A stretch of 13,676 nucleotides of DNA. Origin: CAZUCE01 sp964619265. Lineage in GTDB: Bacteria; Planctomycetota; UBA1135; GCA-002686595. The stretch is from positions 1 to 13,676 of the forward strand of contig CAZUCE010000061.1 of assembly GCA_964619265.1 (NCBI GenBank). Reading direction: 5' to 3'. Positions 1 through 6,849 of this stretch are shown piece by piece. The notes below the pieces were generated by a model. The model was not told where the DNA came from. It was given only the letters and a program-made list of their open reading frames with translations, and ran no database searches. A program made the translations under genes and the position numbers. Positions within the stretch are counted from its first letter, which is position 1; each line of letters begins with the position of its first letter.

Positions 1-130
1 GCTAGATCGGTAATACGGTGCCAGGACCACGTGCACCGCTGAGGCACCGGCGGCTCCGCCGCCGGGCCGCGGCAAAGCCGCGGCTGCCTCAGCGGTGCAC
101 GTGGTCCTGGCACCGTATTACCGATCTAGC
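1..130. repeat. T-shaped (cruciform) palindrome, 46-bp arms
   Basis: Positions 1-46 (beginning GCTAGATCGG, ending GCTGAGGCA) are the exact reverse complement of positions 85-130. The 38 bases between the arms form two further perfect hairpins placed back to back: 47-54 pairs with 58-65 around the loop TCC, and 66-73 (GCCGCGGC) pairs with 77-84 around the loop AAA. A folded single strand would therefore be a 46-bp stem capped by two 8-bp hairpins, a T or cross shape. Each arm also holds a weaker inverted repeat (CGGTGC at 16-21, GCACCG at 33-38) and the palindrome CACGTG (28-33). The left arm begins at base 1 of the window, so the true arms may be longer. It lies 72 bp past the valS stop codon. 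There is no T-run, so it is not a standard terminator. It could be a palindromic MITE, a recombination or replication structure, or an assembly fold-back. The structure is certain; its role is unknown. Confidence 0.9.
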
Positions 131-177
131 CCCGGTCGGTGCCCGCTGCCGCCGATTTAGCCCGGGTCGGTGCCCGC
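122..177. repeat. Degenerate direct repeat, two 25-bp copies with a 31-bp period
   Basis: Positions 122-146 and 153-177 match at 23 of 25 bases. Both end in GGTCGGTGCCCGC, and the mismatches fall at the 5th and 12th bases. The first copy overlaps the last nine bases of the right palindrome arm, so repeat and palindrome share a boundary sequence (CGATCTAGC). The pair fills most of the space between the palindrome and the valS stop codon. It may be a duplicated protein-binding site or a trace of insertion or slippage; no function can be read from it. Confidence 0.7.
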
Positions 178-202
178 GATTGGGGACTTGGGCTACCGGT
201 GG

Positions 203-2881
203 TTACTGCAAGCCGGCGGCGTTGCGCTCCAAGAGCTCGAGCTCCAAGGCCTTTTCGGCGCGCTTGGTTCGCTCCGCCTCGACCACGTCCGGATCGGCGT
301 TGTCGACGAAGGCCTTGTTGCCAAGCTTGCCGTCCATGGCGCTGAGCACCTTGCGTGCCTTGGCGACTCGCCCCGCTAGGGTTTCGCTCAGGGCGGCGAG
401 GTCGATGTCCTCGCCCAGCTCAAGGAACACCTCGACCGATCCAGCCACCGCGGCGGCCGTGCCCTTGGGGCGCTTGAGCTCGACCCCGGCGGTCAGGCTT
501 GAAAGACTCGCAAGCGCCTTCAAGCTCTCCGCTGATTCTTCGATCGCAGCCGCCGTTTCCGCATCGCGCGCGGACACCACAGCGCCCAGCGGCTTGCGAT
601 CCGCAATCATCGCCAGCGCACGGAGGTTTCGCGTGCCGCGGACCACGTCCTGCAGCAAGGCCATGCGCTTCTCGGACTGATCGTCACGAACCAGGCCAGC
701 CCCATCCGGCCAGGTCGTGAGCACCAAACGCGCCGGCGCCGCTTGACCCAGCGCCTCGTGCAGATGCCCCCACAGGGTCTCCGTCAGGAACGGAATGAAC
801 GGGTGCAGCAGCGCCAAGGAATCTCTCAGGGCACGGGCGAGCACCCCGCGAGCTGCTGCGGCCGTTGCACCGCCCGCCTCGAGCCGGCTTTTGGCCAGCT
901 CGAGATACCAGTCGCACAGGTCGTTCCACACGAACCGATACAAGGTCGTCGTCGCATCGTGGAAGTGGTACTCCTCCAGTCCATGGGTCACTTCATCTCG
1001 GGTTCGCAGGAGCTGCGAGAGGATCCAGCGATCGGCCAGCTCAAGCGGCTGCCCGTCGCCGACTTCTCCCGACTGCAGATGCCCGAGGATGAAACGCGCC
1101 GCGTTCCAAATCTTGTTCGTGAACCTGCGCCCCTCCTCAAAGCGATTCTCGGCGAGCCGCACATCCTGACCCTCGCGGGTCAACATCATCAGCGAGTAGC
1201 GCATCGCATCCGCGCCGTATTGATCGATGATGTCGATCGGGTCGATGCCGTTGCCGGCGCTCTTGCTCATCCGCTTGCCCTTGCTGTCGAGCACCGTCGC
1301 GTGGATGTTGCACACGCTAAAGGCGCAGCGCTGCTCTTCGGGCAGATGGTCCATGAACTCGTAACCGGCCATGATCATCCGCGCCACCCACAGGTACACG
1401 ATGTCGCGAGCCGTCGAAAGGAACTGGGTCGGGTAGAACCGCGCAAGGTCGGCTGTCTTCTCCGGCCACCCCAAGGTCGCGATCGGCCACAGCCACGAGG
1501 AAGCCCAGGTGTCGAGCACGTCGGCGTCCTGACGCACGATTTTCTTGCCGGTCTCGGGGTGCGGGTCGCCAATGGCGAGATCCTCCACCGAGCCGGCCGG
1601 CACGCCGTCTTCGTCGTACCAGATCGGGATCTGATGTCCCCACCACAGCTGACGGCTGATGCACCAATCGTGCACGCCCTCCAGCCAATCGAGGTAGACC
1701 TTCTGCCAGCGCTCCGGCCGAAACTGCAACGTGCCTTCCTTGGCCGCGCGAATCGCCGGCTGGGCCAACTCCTCCATTTTCACGAACCACTGCTCGGACA
1801 CGAGCGGCTCGATCACGGACTTGGAGCGATCGGACAGCGCCACGTTGTGCTGAATCGTCTCGACCTTATCGAGCAATCCCAACGCTTCGAGCTCCGCCAC
1901 CACACGCGTCCGAGCCTGCTCGCGCGACAAACCCGCGAAGGGTCCGGCTTCGGCGTTCAGCTTGCCGTCCTTCTCAAGGATGTTGAGAATCGGCAGGTTG
2001 TGACGGGCGCCGCGTTCGTAGTCGGCCGGGTCGTGACCGGGCGTGACTTTGACGGCCCCCGTTCCGTAAGCCGGATCGACACTGTCATCGGCCACCACCG
2101 GAATCTTGCGATCGAGGAACGGCAGCAACACGTGCTGGCCGACCAGGTCCGCGTAGCGCTCGTCTTCGGGATGCACCGCCACGCCGGTGTCCCCGAGCAT
2201 CGTTTCAGGCCGCGTGGTCGCCACGACGAGGAAGCGCCCCGCTTGGCCCTCGACCGGATACTTCAGATGCCACAACTTGCCCTTGCGAGTCGCGTACTCA
2301 ATTTCGTCGTCGGAGATCGCCGTCTCGAGCACACAGTCCCAATTCACCAAGCGTGCCCCGCGGTAGACCAGGCCCTTGCGCCACAGCCGCAGGAACGACT
2401 CGCGCACCGCGCGCGAGAGTCCCGGATCCATGGTGAACGCCGTTCGCGACCAATCGCAGGAAGCTCCCAACCGGCGGAACTGCTCGAGGATTTGCGCGCC
2501 GTGGTCCTCCTTCCACTCCCAGATTTTCTTCACGAACGCTTCGCGACCCAGATCGTTGCGCGTCTGGCCGGTTTCCGCGAACAGCTTCTTCTCAACCACG
2601 GCTTGGGTTGCGATGCCCGCATGGTCCGTGCCCGGCACCCACAAGGTGTCGTAGCCCTGCATGCGCCGGAAGCGCACCGAGATGTCCTGGACCGTGCCGT
2701 TCAGGGCGTGCCCCATGTGCAGCACACCGGTGACGTTCGGCGGCGGCAGCATGACCACGTAGGGCTTGGCGCCCTCGGGACGCTCGGCCGGAGGCGTGAA
2801 GCAATTCTCCTCGAGCCACAGGGCGTAGGTGCGCTGTTCGTGCTCTTGGGGTTCGTAGCGGGGCGGAAGCTCGACTTTCAT
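203..2881 (-). CDS. valS: Valine--tRNA ligase (valyl-tRNA synthetase)
   Basis: Cytoplasmic class I aminoacyl-tRNA synthetase that charges tRNA-Val with valine using ATP. The 892-residue product is full length for the bacterial family. Visible landmarks: PPPNVTG at 46-52 leading into the HIGH-type motif HMGH at 55-58; the CP1 editing domain with TTRPETMLGD around 222-231, which clears mischarged threonine; DTWASS around 457-462; the KMSKS-loop variant RMSKSAGNG at 537-545; an alpha-helical anticodon-binding domain after about residue 630; and a charged C-terminal coiled coil (about 820-890) typical of ValS. The ATG at 2881 gives the usual short N-terminus (MKVELPPRYEP); no strong Shine-Dalgarno is visible before it. 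It lies 70 bp downstream of the SDR gene on the same strand and may be co-transcribed with it. The start Arg in the KMSKS loop is a common variant, so the enzyme looks functional. Confidence 0.98.
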   Translation of the reverse strand: MKVELPPRYEPQEHEQRTYALWLEENCFTPPAERPEGAKPYVVMLPPPNVTGVLHMGHALNGTVQDISVRFRRMQGYDTLWVPGTDHAGIATQAVVEKKLFAETGQTRNDLGREAFVKKIWEWKEDHGAQILEQFRRLGASCDWSRTAFTMDPGLSRAVRESFLRLWRKGLVYRGARLVNWDCVLETAISDDEIEYATRKGKLWHLKYPVEGQAGRFLVVATTRPETMLGDTGVAVHPEDERYADLVGQHVLLPFLDRKIPVVADDSVDPAYGTGAVKVTPGHDPADYERGARHNLPILNILEKDGKLNAEAGPFAGLSREQARTRVVAELEALGLLDKVETIQHNVALSDRSKSVIEPLVSEQWFVKMEELAQPAIRAAKEGTLQFRPERWQKVYLDWLEGVHDWCISRQLWWGHQIPIWYDEDGVPAGSVEDLAIGDPHPETGKKIVRQDADVLDTWASSWLWPIATLGWPEKTADLARFYPTQFLSTARDIVYLWVARMIMAGYEFMDHLPEEQRCAFSVCNIHATVLDSKGKRMSKSAGNGIDPIDIIDQYGADAMRYSLMMLTREGQDVRLAENRFEEGRRFTNKIWNAARFILGHLQSGEVGDGQPLELADRWILSQLLRTRDEVTHGLEEYHFHDATTTLYRFVWNDLCDWYLELAKSRLEAGGATAAAARGVLARALRDSLALLHPFIPFLTETLWGHLHEALGQAAPARLVLTTWPDGAGLVRDDQSEKRMALLQDVVRGTRNLRALAMIADRKPLGAVVSARDAETAAAIEESAESLKALASLSSLTAGVELKRPKGTAAAVAGSVEVFLELGEDIDLAALSETLAGRVAKARKVLSAMDGKLGNKAFVDNADPDVVEAERTKRAEKALELELLERNAAGLQ

Positions 2882-2951
2882 GACGGGTCACTAGATCCGC
2901 GCCACCCGGGGCGGTCAAGCGGGGCCCAGCCGGCCGTCCCCACTGGCCGGG

Positions 2952-3929
2952 TCAGCTCACCGGATAGCGCTGGACAACCGCACGTTCGATCATCTCCTCG
3001 AGCGACTCGGAATGTTCGCCCAACTCGGCCCGCAGGCGCCGGCCCGCCAGGCTGGTGTCCGGGGGCCGTGACTCCGCCATCCCGCGGATCGACCGGGGCC
3101 CGGTCTGCGGTCCCGAAGCGAATTCAGCCCCCCGGCGGATCGCAGCTGCGAACAACCGGGTCCCGAATTCCGCGCGGGTCAGACGCTCGGGACCGGGCAA
3201 ATGCAGCAGCCCGCTGAGGCCGGGTCGATCGCAGAGCGCCCACAGCGCGAGGGCAGCCAGGCTGGCCTCCAGGGGCTGCCGCCACTCGTCGTCGAACAGG
3301 AAGACCTGCTTGCCCCGCTCCAGCGCTGTAAACAGGCTGTCCGACGCTCCGGCGAGGCCGGTAGCCGAAGGCCCGAACAGCAGCGGCAAGCGAACCACGA
3401 GCGATTCCGGTGTGGCCTTGAGCACGGAGCGCTCCCCGGCCGCCTTGGTGGCCCCATAGACCCCGAGCGGGGTCGGGTCGTGGTCTTCGAGAAAGCCCCC
3501 CGGGGGCGCCGGTGCCGCCCCGAAGACCAGGTCGGTCGAAGCGTGGACCATCCGAATTCCGGCCCGGTGGCAAGCGGCGGCAATTTCGCCGGGCAGAACG
3601 GCATTCGCCAAGCGGGCAGCCTCCGGATCCCGCTCGCACTCCGCGCCGCTTGCGATCGCGGCCAACTGGAGCACCGCTCGCGGGCGCTCCTGCTCCAGCA
3701 AGCGATCCAGGCGTCCGGGCAGGCCCGAAAAATCGTCGGTCGCAAACACGATCCAACGGAAGTCTCCTTGCGCGCGCGGTCGCCCCGGCCGGACGATCGA
3801 GCGGGTTACCGAGCGCAGCTCCCCCGCGGGCGCGACGGCCCGCACGTGCCATCCGAGGAACCCGGTAGATCCGAAAACCAGCACGGGACCCCGGCCAACG
3901 ACCTCCGACCTAGACTCCTGATCTGCCAT
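2952..3929 (-). CDS. SDR-family NAD(P)-dependent reductase/epimerase, RmlD-like
   Basis: Extended short-chain dehydrogenase of 325 residues, close to dTDP-4-dehydrorhamnose reductase (RmlD) and related nucleotide-sugar enzymes. Seen: the Rossmann nucleotide-binding loop GSTGFLG (20-26) after strand VLVF; LQLAAIAS (87-94); the active-site segment HASTDLVFG (129-137) with the serine/threonine; and the YxxxK catalytic pair Tyr158 and Lys162 in YGATK, followed by VVRLPLLFG. By family these enzymes reduce or epimerise sugar nucleotides for surface polysaccharides. The exact substrate cannot be read from sequence, and no rml operon partners are present. The ATG at 3929 shares its CATG with the opposing gene's ATG and has no clear ribosome site. 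A GTG at 3884 (Val16), right at the first beta strand, is an alternative start. It is followed 70 bp later by valS on the same strand. Confidence 0.85.
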   Translation of the reverse strand: MADQESRSEVVGRGPVLVFGSTGFLGWHVRAVAPAGELRSVTRSIVRPGRPRAQGDFRWIVFATDDFSGLPGRLDRLLEQERPRAVLQLAAIASGAECERDPEAARLANAVLPGEIAAACHRAGIRMVHASTDLVFGAAPAPPGGFLEDHDPTPLGVYGATKAAGERSVLKATPESLVVRLPLLFGPSATGLAGASDSLFTALERGKQVFLFDDEWRQPLEASLAALALWALCDRPGLSGLLHLPGPERLTRAEFGTRLFAAAIRRGAEFASGPQTGPRSIRGMAESRPPDTSLAGRRLRAELGEHSESLEEMIERAVVQRYPVS

Positions 3930-4917
3930 GGGAACAGGAAACTACCCGAACAAGGGCAATCCGCTAAGCCAGCCAACGCCTGCCGCGGAATCGCACCGAG
4001 CCGACCCGGCTAGCTCCGAGGCCCTGAGCCCGGTGAGCACGCTCGGCTTCTCGCGCGCGTTGGTCGTCGCAAATCCGATCGCGGGCCGTGGCAAAGGAGC
4101 CAAAGCCGCCGGCGAGTTGATCGGCGGCCTGCGATCCCACGGGGTCGTCGCCGACCTGTTCGAGACCGGCGCGCGCACCGACGCCTGGCGAGCGGTTCGC
4201 ACCATGGACCCCAGCGTCGACCTGGTCATCTCGGTCGGCGGGGACGGGACCTTGTCCGAGGTCCTCGGCGGACTCGTGGATCGCGACATTGCCGTCGCCC
4301 AGTACCCGCTCGGCACCGCCAACGTGCTGGCCCACGAGCTCGGCCTGCCACGCGACGTGGACGGCCTGCTGGAGGTCATCGCGCGCGGCCGCACCACCGC
4401 GCTCGATGGGCTCGACGTAAACGGCCGGCTCAGTTTTCTATGCACCGGCATCGGGTTCGACGGTCTAGTCGTGAGCGAAGTCGAGAAGCACCGGAAAGGC
4501 AAGATCACCAAGCTGAACTACGTAACCGCGTCCCTCCGCGCGCTCCGGCGCTATAAGCCACCCGAGCTCAAGCTCGAGATCGACGGAACGAAGGTCAAAG
4601 GGACCTATGGCTTCGTGCTGATCAGCAACGTTCGTGAATATGGAGCGTTCTTCCACCTCTCCTCGGACGGGCGCCGGGACGACGGCATCGTCGAGGTCTA
4701 CGCGCTCAAGAACGCCACGCTCGGAGCGTTGCTGAAGATGGCTTTCACGGCAGCGTTCCGAGAGCTTCCCGGTGGCCGCACGGACTTTTTTCAGGGCCAG
4801 CACGTACGCGTCACCGGTGCCGGAGAGACCCCCTATCAAGTCGACGGCGACCGTGGCGGCGCGGGCGACGTGGAAGTCCGCTTTAGCGGCGCCCGGTTCC
4901 GCATCCTGATTCCCTAA
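3928..4917 (+). CDS. Diacylglycerol/sphingosine kinase-family lipid kinase (YegS/DgkB-like)
   Basis: Lipid kinase with the DAGK catalytic fold, which phosphorylates a diacylglycerol-like or related lipid with ATP at the inner membrane face. Seen in the 329-residue reading: NPIAGRGKG (49-57), the nucleotide-binding GGDGT (104-108), PLGTAN (127-132), GIGFDG (174-179), DDGIVEV (251-257) and QVDGD (304-308), all in family order. The first 35 residues are polar and low-complexity and fall before the conserved fold. A GTG at 4033 (Val36), with GAGG at 4018-4021, would give a 294-residue protein starting 12 residues before the NP motif, which is the usual family layout. It is a serious alternative to the ATG at 3928, which has no Shine-Dalgarno. 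The gene diverges from the SDR gene and runs into kdsA 66 bp later, probably in one transcript. The lipid substrate is not predictable. Confidence 0.9.
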   Translation: MGTGNYPNKGNPLSQPTPAAESHRADPASSEALSPVSTLGFSRALVVANPIAGRGKGAKAAGELIGGLRSHGVVADLFETGARTDAWRAVRTMDPSVDLVISVGGDGTLSEVLGGLVDRDIAVAQYPLGTANVLAHELGLPRDVDGLLEVIARGRTTALDGLDVNGRLSFLCTGIGFDGLVVSEVEKHRKGKITKLNYVTASLRALRRYKPPELKLEIDGTKVKGTYGFVLISNVREYGAFFHLSSDGRRDDGIVEVYALKNATLGALLKMAFTAAFRELPGGRTDFFQGQHVRVTGAGETPYQVDGDRGGAGDVEVRFSGARFRILIP

Positions 4918-4971
4918 AGGGCTGGACCTGCGCAGAGCCCATTCCGCTCGGACTGGGGGCGAACGTCGCTT

Positions 4972-4975
4972 AGGA
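4972..4975 (+). promoter_or_regulatory. Ribosome-binding site for kdsA
   Basis: AGGA here lies 8 nt before the ATG at 4984. It overlaps an in-frame upstream ATG at 4975, which has no such site of its own. This favours 4984 as the start of kdsA (MSELPTF rather than MRPMSELPTF). Confidence 0.55.
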
Positions 4976-4983
4976 TGCGCCCC

Positions 4984-5829
4984 ATGAGCGAGCTCCCGAC
5001 CTTCGAAGTCCAAGGACGCCCCCTGGGCGGCGGCCGCCCCTTCCTGATCGCTGGCCCATGCGTGCTCGAGTCCCGCGAGCTGACGCTGCGGATCGCCGAA
5101 CGATTGTCCGAGATGACCCGCGACCTCGAAGTCGACCTGATCTTCAAGGCGAGCTTCGACAAGGCCAATCGCACCTCGCTCTCAACCGGCCGCGGTCCGG
5201 GGATCGAAGGCGGGCTCGGCTGGCTCGGCGAAGTCCGGCGCGACCTTGGGCTCCCGACGCTGACCGATGTGCACTTGCCGGAGCAGTGCGCGCCGGCCGC
5301 CGAGTGCGTGGACGTGCTCCAGATTCCGGCTTTCCTCTGCCGCCAGACCGATCTACTCGTGGCGGCGAGCCAAACGGGCTGCGCGGTCAACGTCAAGAAA
5401 GGGCAGTTCCTCGCCCCCTGGGACATGCAGCACGTCACCGACAAGCTGCGCGGCGCGGGCTGCGAGCAGATCGCCGTCACCGAGCGCGGCTCAACCTTCG
5501 GCTACGGCCGGCTGGTGGTCGACATGACGGGCCTGCGCGACTTGTCCGCAACGGGCGCCCCGCTCATCATCGACGCCACCCACGCCGTGCAGCGTCCCGG
5601 AGAAGGCGGGCGCACCGGCGGCGATCGCACCCTGGCTCCTTTGGTGGCCCGCTCGGCCTTCGCAACGGGCCTGGTCGACGGGCTGTTCTGCGAAGTTCAT
5701 CCCGATCCGGACAGCTCGCCTTCAGACGGCCCCAACATGATCCAGCTCGAGGACTTCCCTGAAGTCCTGCGCGGGTGCCTGGCGATCCACCGCGCCGCCG
5801 GGGCTGGTTGCCGCGCCGCTGGGGCCTAG
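4984..5829 (+). CDS. kdsA: 3-deoxy-8-phosphooctulonate synthase, metal-dependent class
   Basis: Condenses phosphoenolpyruvate with arabinose-5-phosphate to KDO-8-phosphate, the committed step to the KDO of the lipopolysaccharide core; cytoplasmic TIM barrel. The 281-residue product shows AGPCVLES (23-30), FKASFDKANRTS (54-65), TDVHLPEQ (104-111), QIPAFLCRQTDLL (113-125), VNVKKGQFLAPWD (135-147) and GSTFGYGRLVVDM. Cys26, His200 (IDATHAVQ), Glu237 (FCEVHP) and Asp248 (PSDGP) fall where Aquifex aeolicus KdsA has its metal ligands Cys11, His185, Glu222 and Asp233. The E. coli enzyme has Asn instead of the first Cys and needs no metal. This is therefore the metal-dependent class. The last residues (GAGCRAAGA) are a low-complexity tail. 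No kdsD, kdsC or lpt genes follow, unlike the common arrangement. The gene before it is the lipid kinase; the next gene is convergent. Confidence 0.97.
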   Translation: MSELPTFEVQGRPLGGGRPFLIAGPCVLESRELTLRIAERLSEMTRDLEVDLIFKASFDKANRTSLSTGRGPGIEGGLGWLGEVRRDLGLPTLTDVHLPEQCAPAAECVDVLQIPAFLCRQTDLLVAASQTGCAVNVKKGQFLAPWDMQHVTDKLRGAGCEQIAVTERGSTFGYGRLVVDMTGLRDLSATGAPLIIDATHAVQRPGEGGRTGGDRTLAPLVARSAFATGLVDGLFCEVHPDPDSSPSDGPNMIQLEDFPEVLRGCLAIHRAAGAGCRAAGA

Positions 5830-5849
5830 TTTCCGCGCCGCTGGAGCTG

Positions 5850-5878
5850 TGGACGGATCCAAGCGGTCTAGCCGTCCA
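5850..5878. terminator. Hairpin between convergent kdsA and nifU-like genes
   Basis: TGGACGG (5850-5856) pairs with CCGTCCA (5872-5878) across a 15-nt loop, between the two stop codons and overlapping the last codons of the minus-strand gene. A shared bidirectional terminator would fit the convergent layout, but neither side is followed by a T-run, so intrinsic termination is uncertain. Confidence 0.3.
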
Positions 5879-6236
5879 AGGCGCAAAGGAGAGCGCGCCG
5901 ACAGATCGACACCGCGTGCCGCCTGGGCCGGGGAAGTCCGCCCAGGCTCTCGACGGCCGACTCCAGGTCGAACTCCCGCGCGGCTTCCCGGTCCAGCCCC
6001 TCGATCCGGTCCGTCAAATAGGCCGCCACAGCAAGAACTGCGGCGCAGCCCGTCGCCTGGTAGCGCGCCACCAAGGGCCCTGGACCCCGGCGTATGTGAA
6101 TCAACACCACGTCCCCACAGGCCTGGTTCTCTCCCCGGCCGGACGCAAAATCCTGCCCCTCGGGAACGGCACCAGCGAGCCGGGCCGATCCCAGGTGTTC
6201 GCGCAGAGGCTCGGGCAGCGAATCGGCATCGTTCAT
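5868..6236 (-). CDS. NifU/IscU-like iron-sulfur scaffold domain protein (one canonical Cys missing)
   Basis: A 122-residue protein matching the N-terminal NifU/IscU scaffold fold, on which [2Fe-2S] clusters are built from sulfur supplied by a cysteine desulfurase. Seen: GENQACGDVV (35-44), with Cys40 and Asp42 where IscU has Cys35 and Asp37; ATGCAAVLAVAAYLTD (61-76), with Cys64 for the second cluster cysteine; and ESLGGLPRPRRHAVSIC (96-112). In IscU the last block reads LPP-x3-HC, but here His107 is followed by Ala108, and the nearest cysteine is Cys112, four residues later. This is judged by eye alignment. The start at 6236 is chosen for its very strong Shine-Dalgarno; the frame stays open upstream. 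No iscS, sufS, iscA or regulator is nearby, so its partners are unknown. It might be a scaffold variant, a carrier, or a paralogue with a changed function. Confidence 0.8.
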   Translation of the reverse strand: MNDADSLPEPLREHLGSARLAGAVPEGQDFASGRGENQACGDVVLIHIRRGPGPLVARYQATGCAAVLAVAAYLTDRIEGLDREAAREFDLESAVESLGGLPRPRRHAVSICRRALLCALDG

Positions 6237-6238
6237 GG

Positions 6239-6246
6239 CCTCCTCT
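6239..6246 (-). promoter_or_regulatory. Strong ribosome-binding site of the NifU-like gene
   Basis: AGAGGAGG on the minus strand lies 2 nt before the ATG at 6236 when counted from its last base; its GAGG core sits close to the start codon. It decides the start against an upstream in-frame ATG at 6353, which would add 39 residues with no resemblance to the family. Confidence 0.7.
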
Positions 6247-6253
6247 AGTGGAA

Positions 6254-6269
6254 CAGATTTCCGAATCTG
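6254..6269 (-). promoter_or_regulatory. Small hairpin in the 5' leader of the NifU-like gene
   Basis: CAGATT and AATCTG form a perfect 6-bp stem around a 4-nt loop. In the minus-strand transcript it ends 7 nt before the Shine-Dalgarno. It may affect ribosome access or mRNA stability. Sequence-only observation; could be chance. Confidence 0.35.
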
Positions 6270-6373
6270 AAGGGACCCACGGGTTAACGGGCCGCCTCGA
6301 ACCTTCAAGGAGGGTCTTCTCCGAATTCCAGGCGTCTCCAAACACCTGCCCAACAGAGGTTTGACTCACAAGC

Positions 6374-6407
6374 CGGGGAGGAATGAGGCTCCCCGTTTGC
6401 CTTTCTT
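6374..6407 (+). terminator. Possible rho-independent terminator, plus strand
   Basis: CGGGGAG (6374-6380) pairs perfectly with CTCCCCG (6389-6395) around an 8-nt loop, followed by the T-rich tail TTTGCCTTTCTT. It has the shape of an intrinsic terminator for plus-strand transcription, yet both neighbouring genes are on the minus strand. It therefore either ends an unannotated plus-strand RNA or is a chance structure. Confidence 0.35.
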
Positions 6408-6575
6408 CGATTCGGAGGTATGTTTCCGCGCCTCCAACGAGGAGCGGGCGCCGAAGTCGGCCCCGCAAGGTGTCTGAGGGGCTGAGAAGTGAATTGGGAT
6501 TCGGGAGAAACCCGAGGTGCTGCCAGAAGGCAAATCAGGAATCGGCGAACACGAAAACACGAAAGAACAGCAGCT

Positions 6576-6601
6576 CCGCGCCACCCATCCAGCGCGGTTT
6601 T
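6576..6601 (+). terminator. Possible weak terminator hairpin, plus strand
   Basis: CCGCGC (6576-6581) pairs with GCGCGG (6592-6597) around a 10-nt loop and is followed by TTTT. It is the second plus-strand terminator-like hairpin in the same gap; the T-run is short. Confidence 0.25.
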
Positions 6602-6801
6602 GCAAACGACAAGACGGTCGGCGGAGGACGGGGACCCAAAGCTGACCGTGATCCCGCTCGAACTCCACACGGGGAATAGGAGCAGGCCGCGATGGGGAGC
6701 GAGGCGCCTTCGGGTGCTTTGCAGCGGCCGAGCGCGCTTTGCGGCGCGGTCGAGTGGGATGCGAGGGTTCGGACTCCGCGTTCGGGCCCTCGCCCTTTTC
6801 A

Positions 6802-6849
6802 GGGCCGCTTAGCAGGCTGCGAAGTTCACTTCGCACCGGCGAGCGGCCC
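6802..6849. repeat. Nested inverted repeat downstream of the sigma-factor gene
   Basis: An outer perfect 8-bp pair, GGGCCGCT (6802-6809) with AGCGGCCC (6842-6849), encloses an inner perfect 8-bp pair, TGCGAAGT (6818-6825) with ACTTCGCA (6828-6835). It begins 34 bp beyond the stop codon of the minus-strand sigma gene, so it probably folds in the 3' end of that transcript. There is no U-run after it. It may act as a stabilising 3' structure, a rho-assisted terminator or a binding site. Confidence 0.6.

Noticed and set aside
1..130. Integron attC site or a plain rho-independent terminator as explanation for the palindrome
   Set aside because: There is no GTTRRRY/RYYYAAC core pair and the arms are perfectly matched, unlike attC; no T-run follows on either side for a terminator.
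743..3217. An 824-codon open frame on the plus strand opposite valS
   Set aside because: It is the antisense shadow of valS in GC-rich DNA. The product is rich in Arg, His and Gln with no known motifs, while the minus strand carries every ValS motif.
3201..4013. A 270-codon plus-strand frame opposite the SDR gene
   Set aside because: Antisense to a clearly recognisable SDR protein, low-complexity composition, and it overlaps the start of the lipid kinase.
6294..6303. tRNA T-loop-like GGTTCGAGGC on the minus strand
   Set aside because: No matching T-stem, acceptor stem or anticodon arm could be built around it.
6366..6420. Resemblance to a GEMM (c-di-GMP) riboswitch: GGCAAAC followed by a GC-rich hairpin on the minus strand
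   Set aside because: The second conserved half (GACGCAAAGC-like) is missing after the hairpin, so the match does not go beyond a few bases.
6366..6836. A 156-codon minus-strand frame in the gap between the NifU-like and sigma genes
   Set aside because: Pro/Ser/Arg-rich, no recognisable domain, passes through several hairpins and has no good ribosome site.
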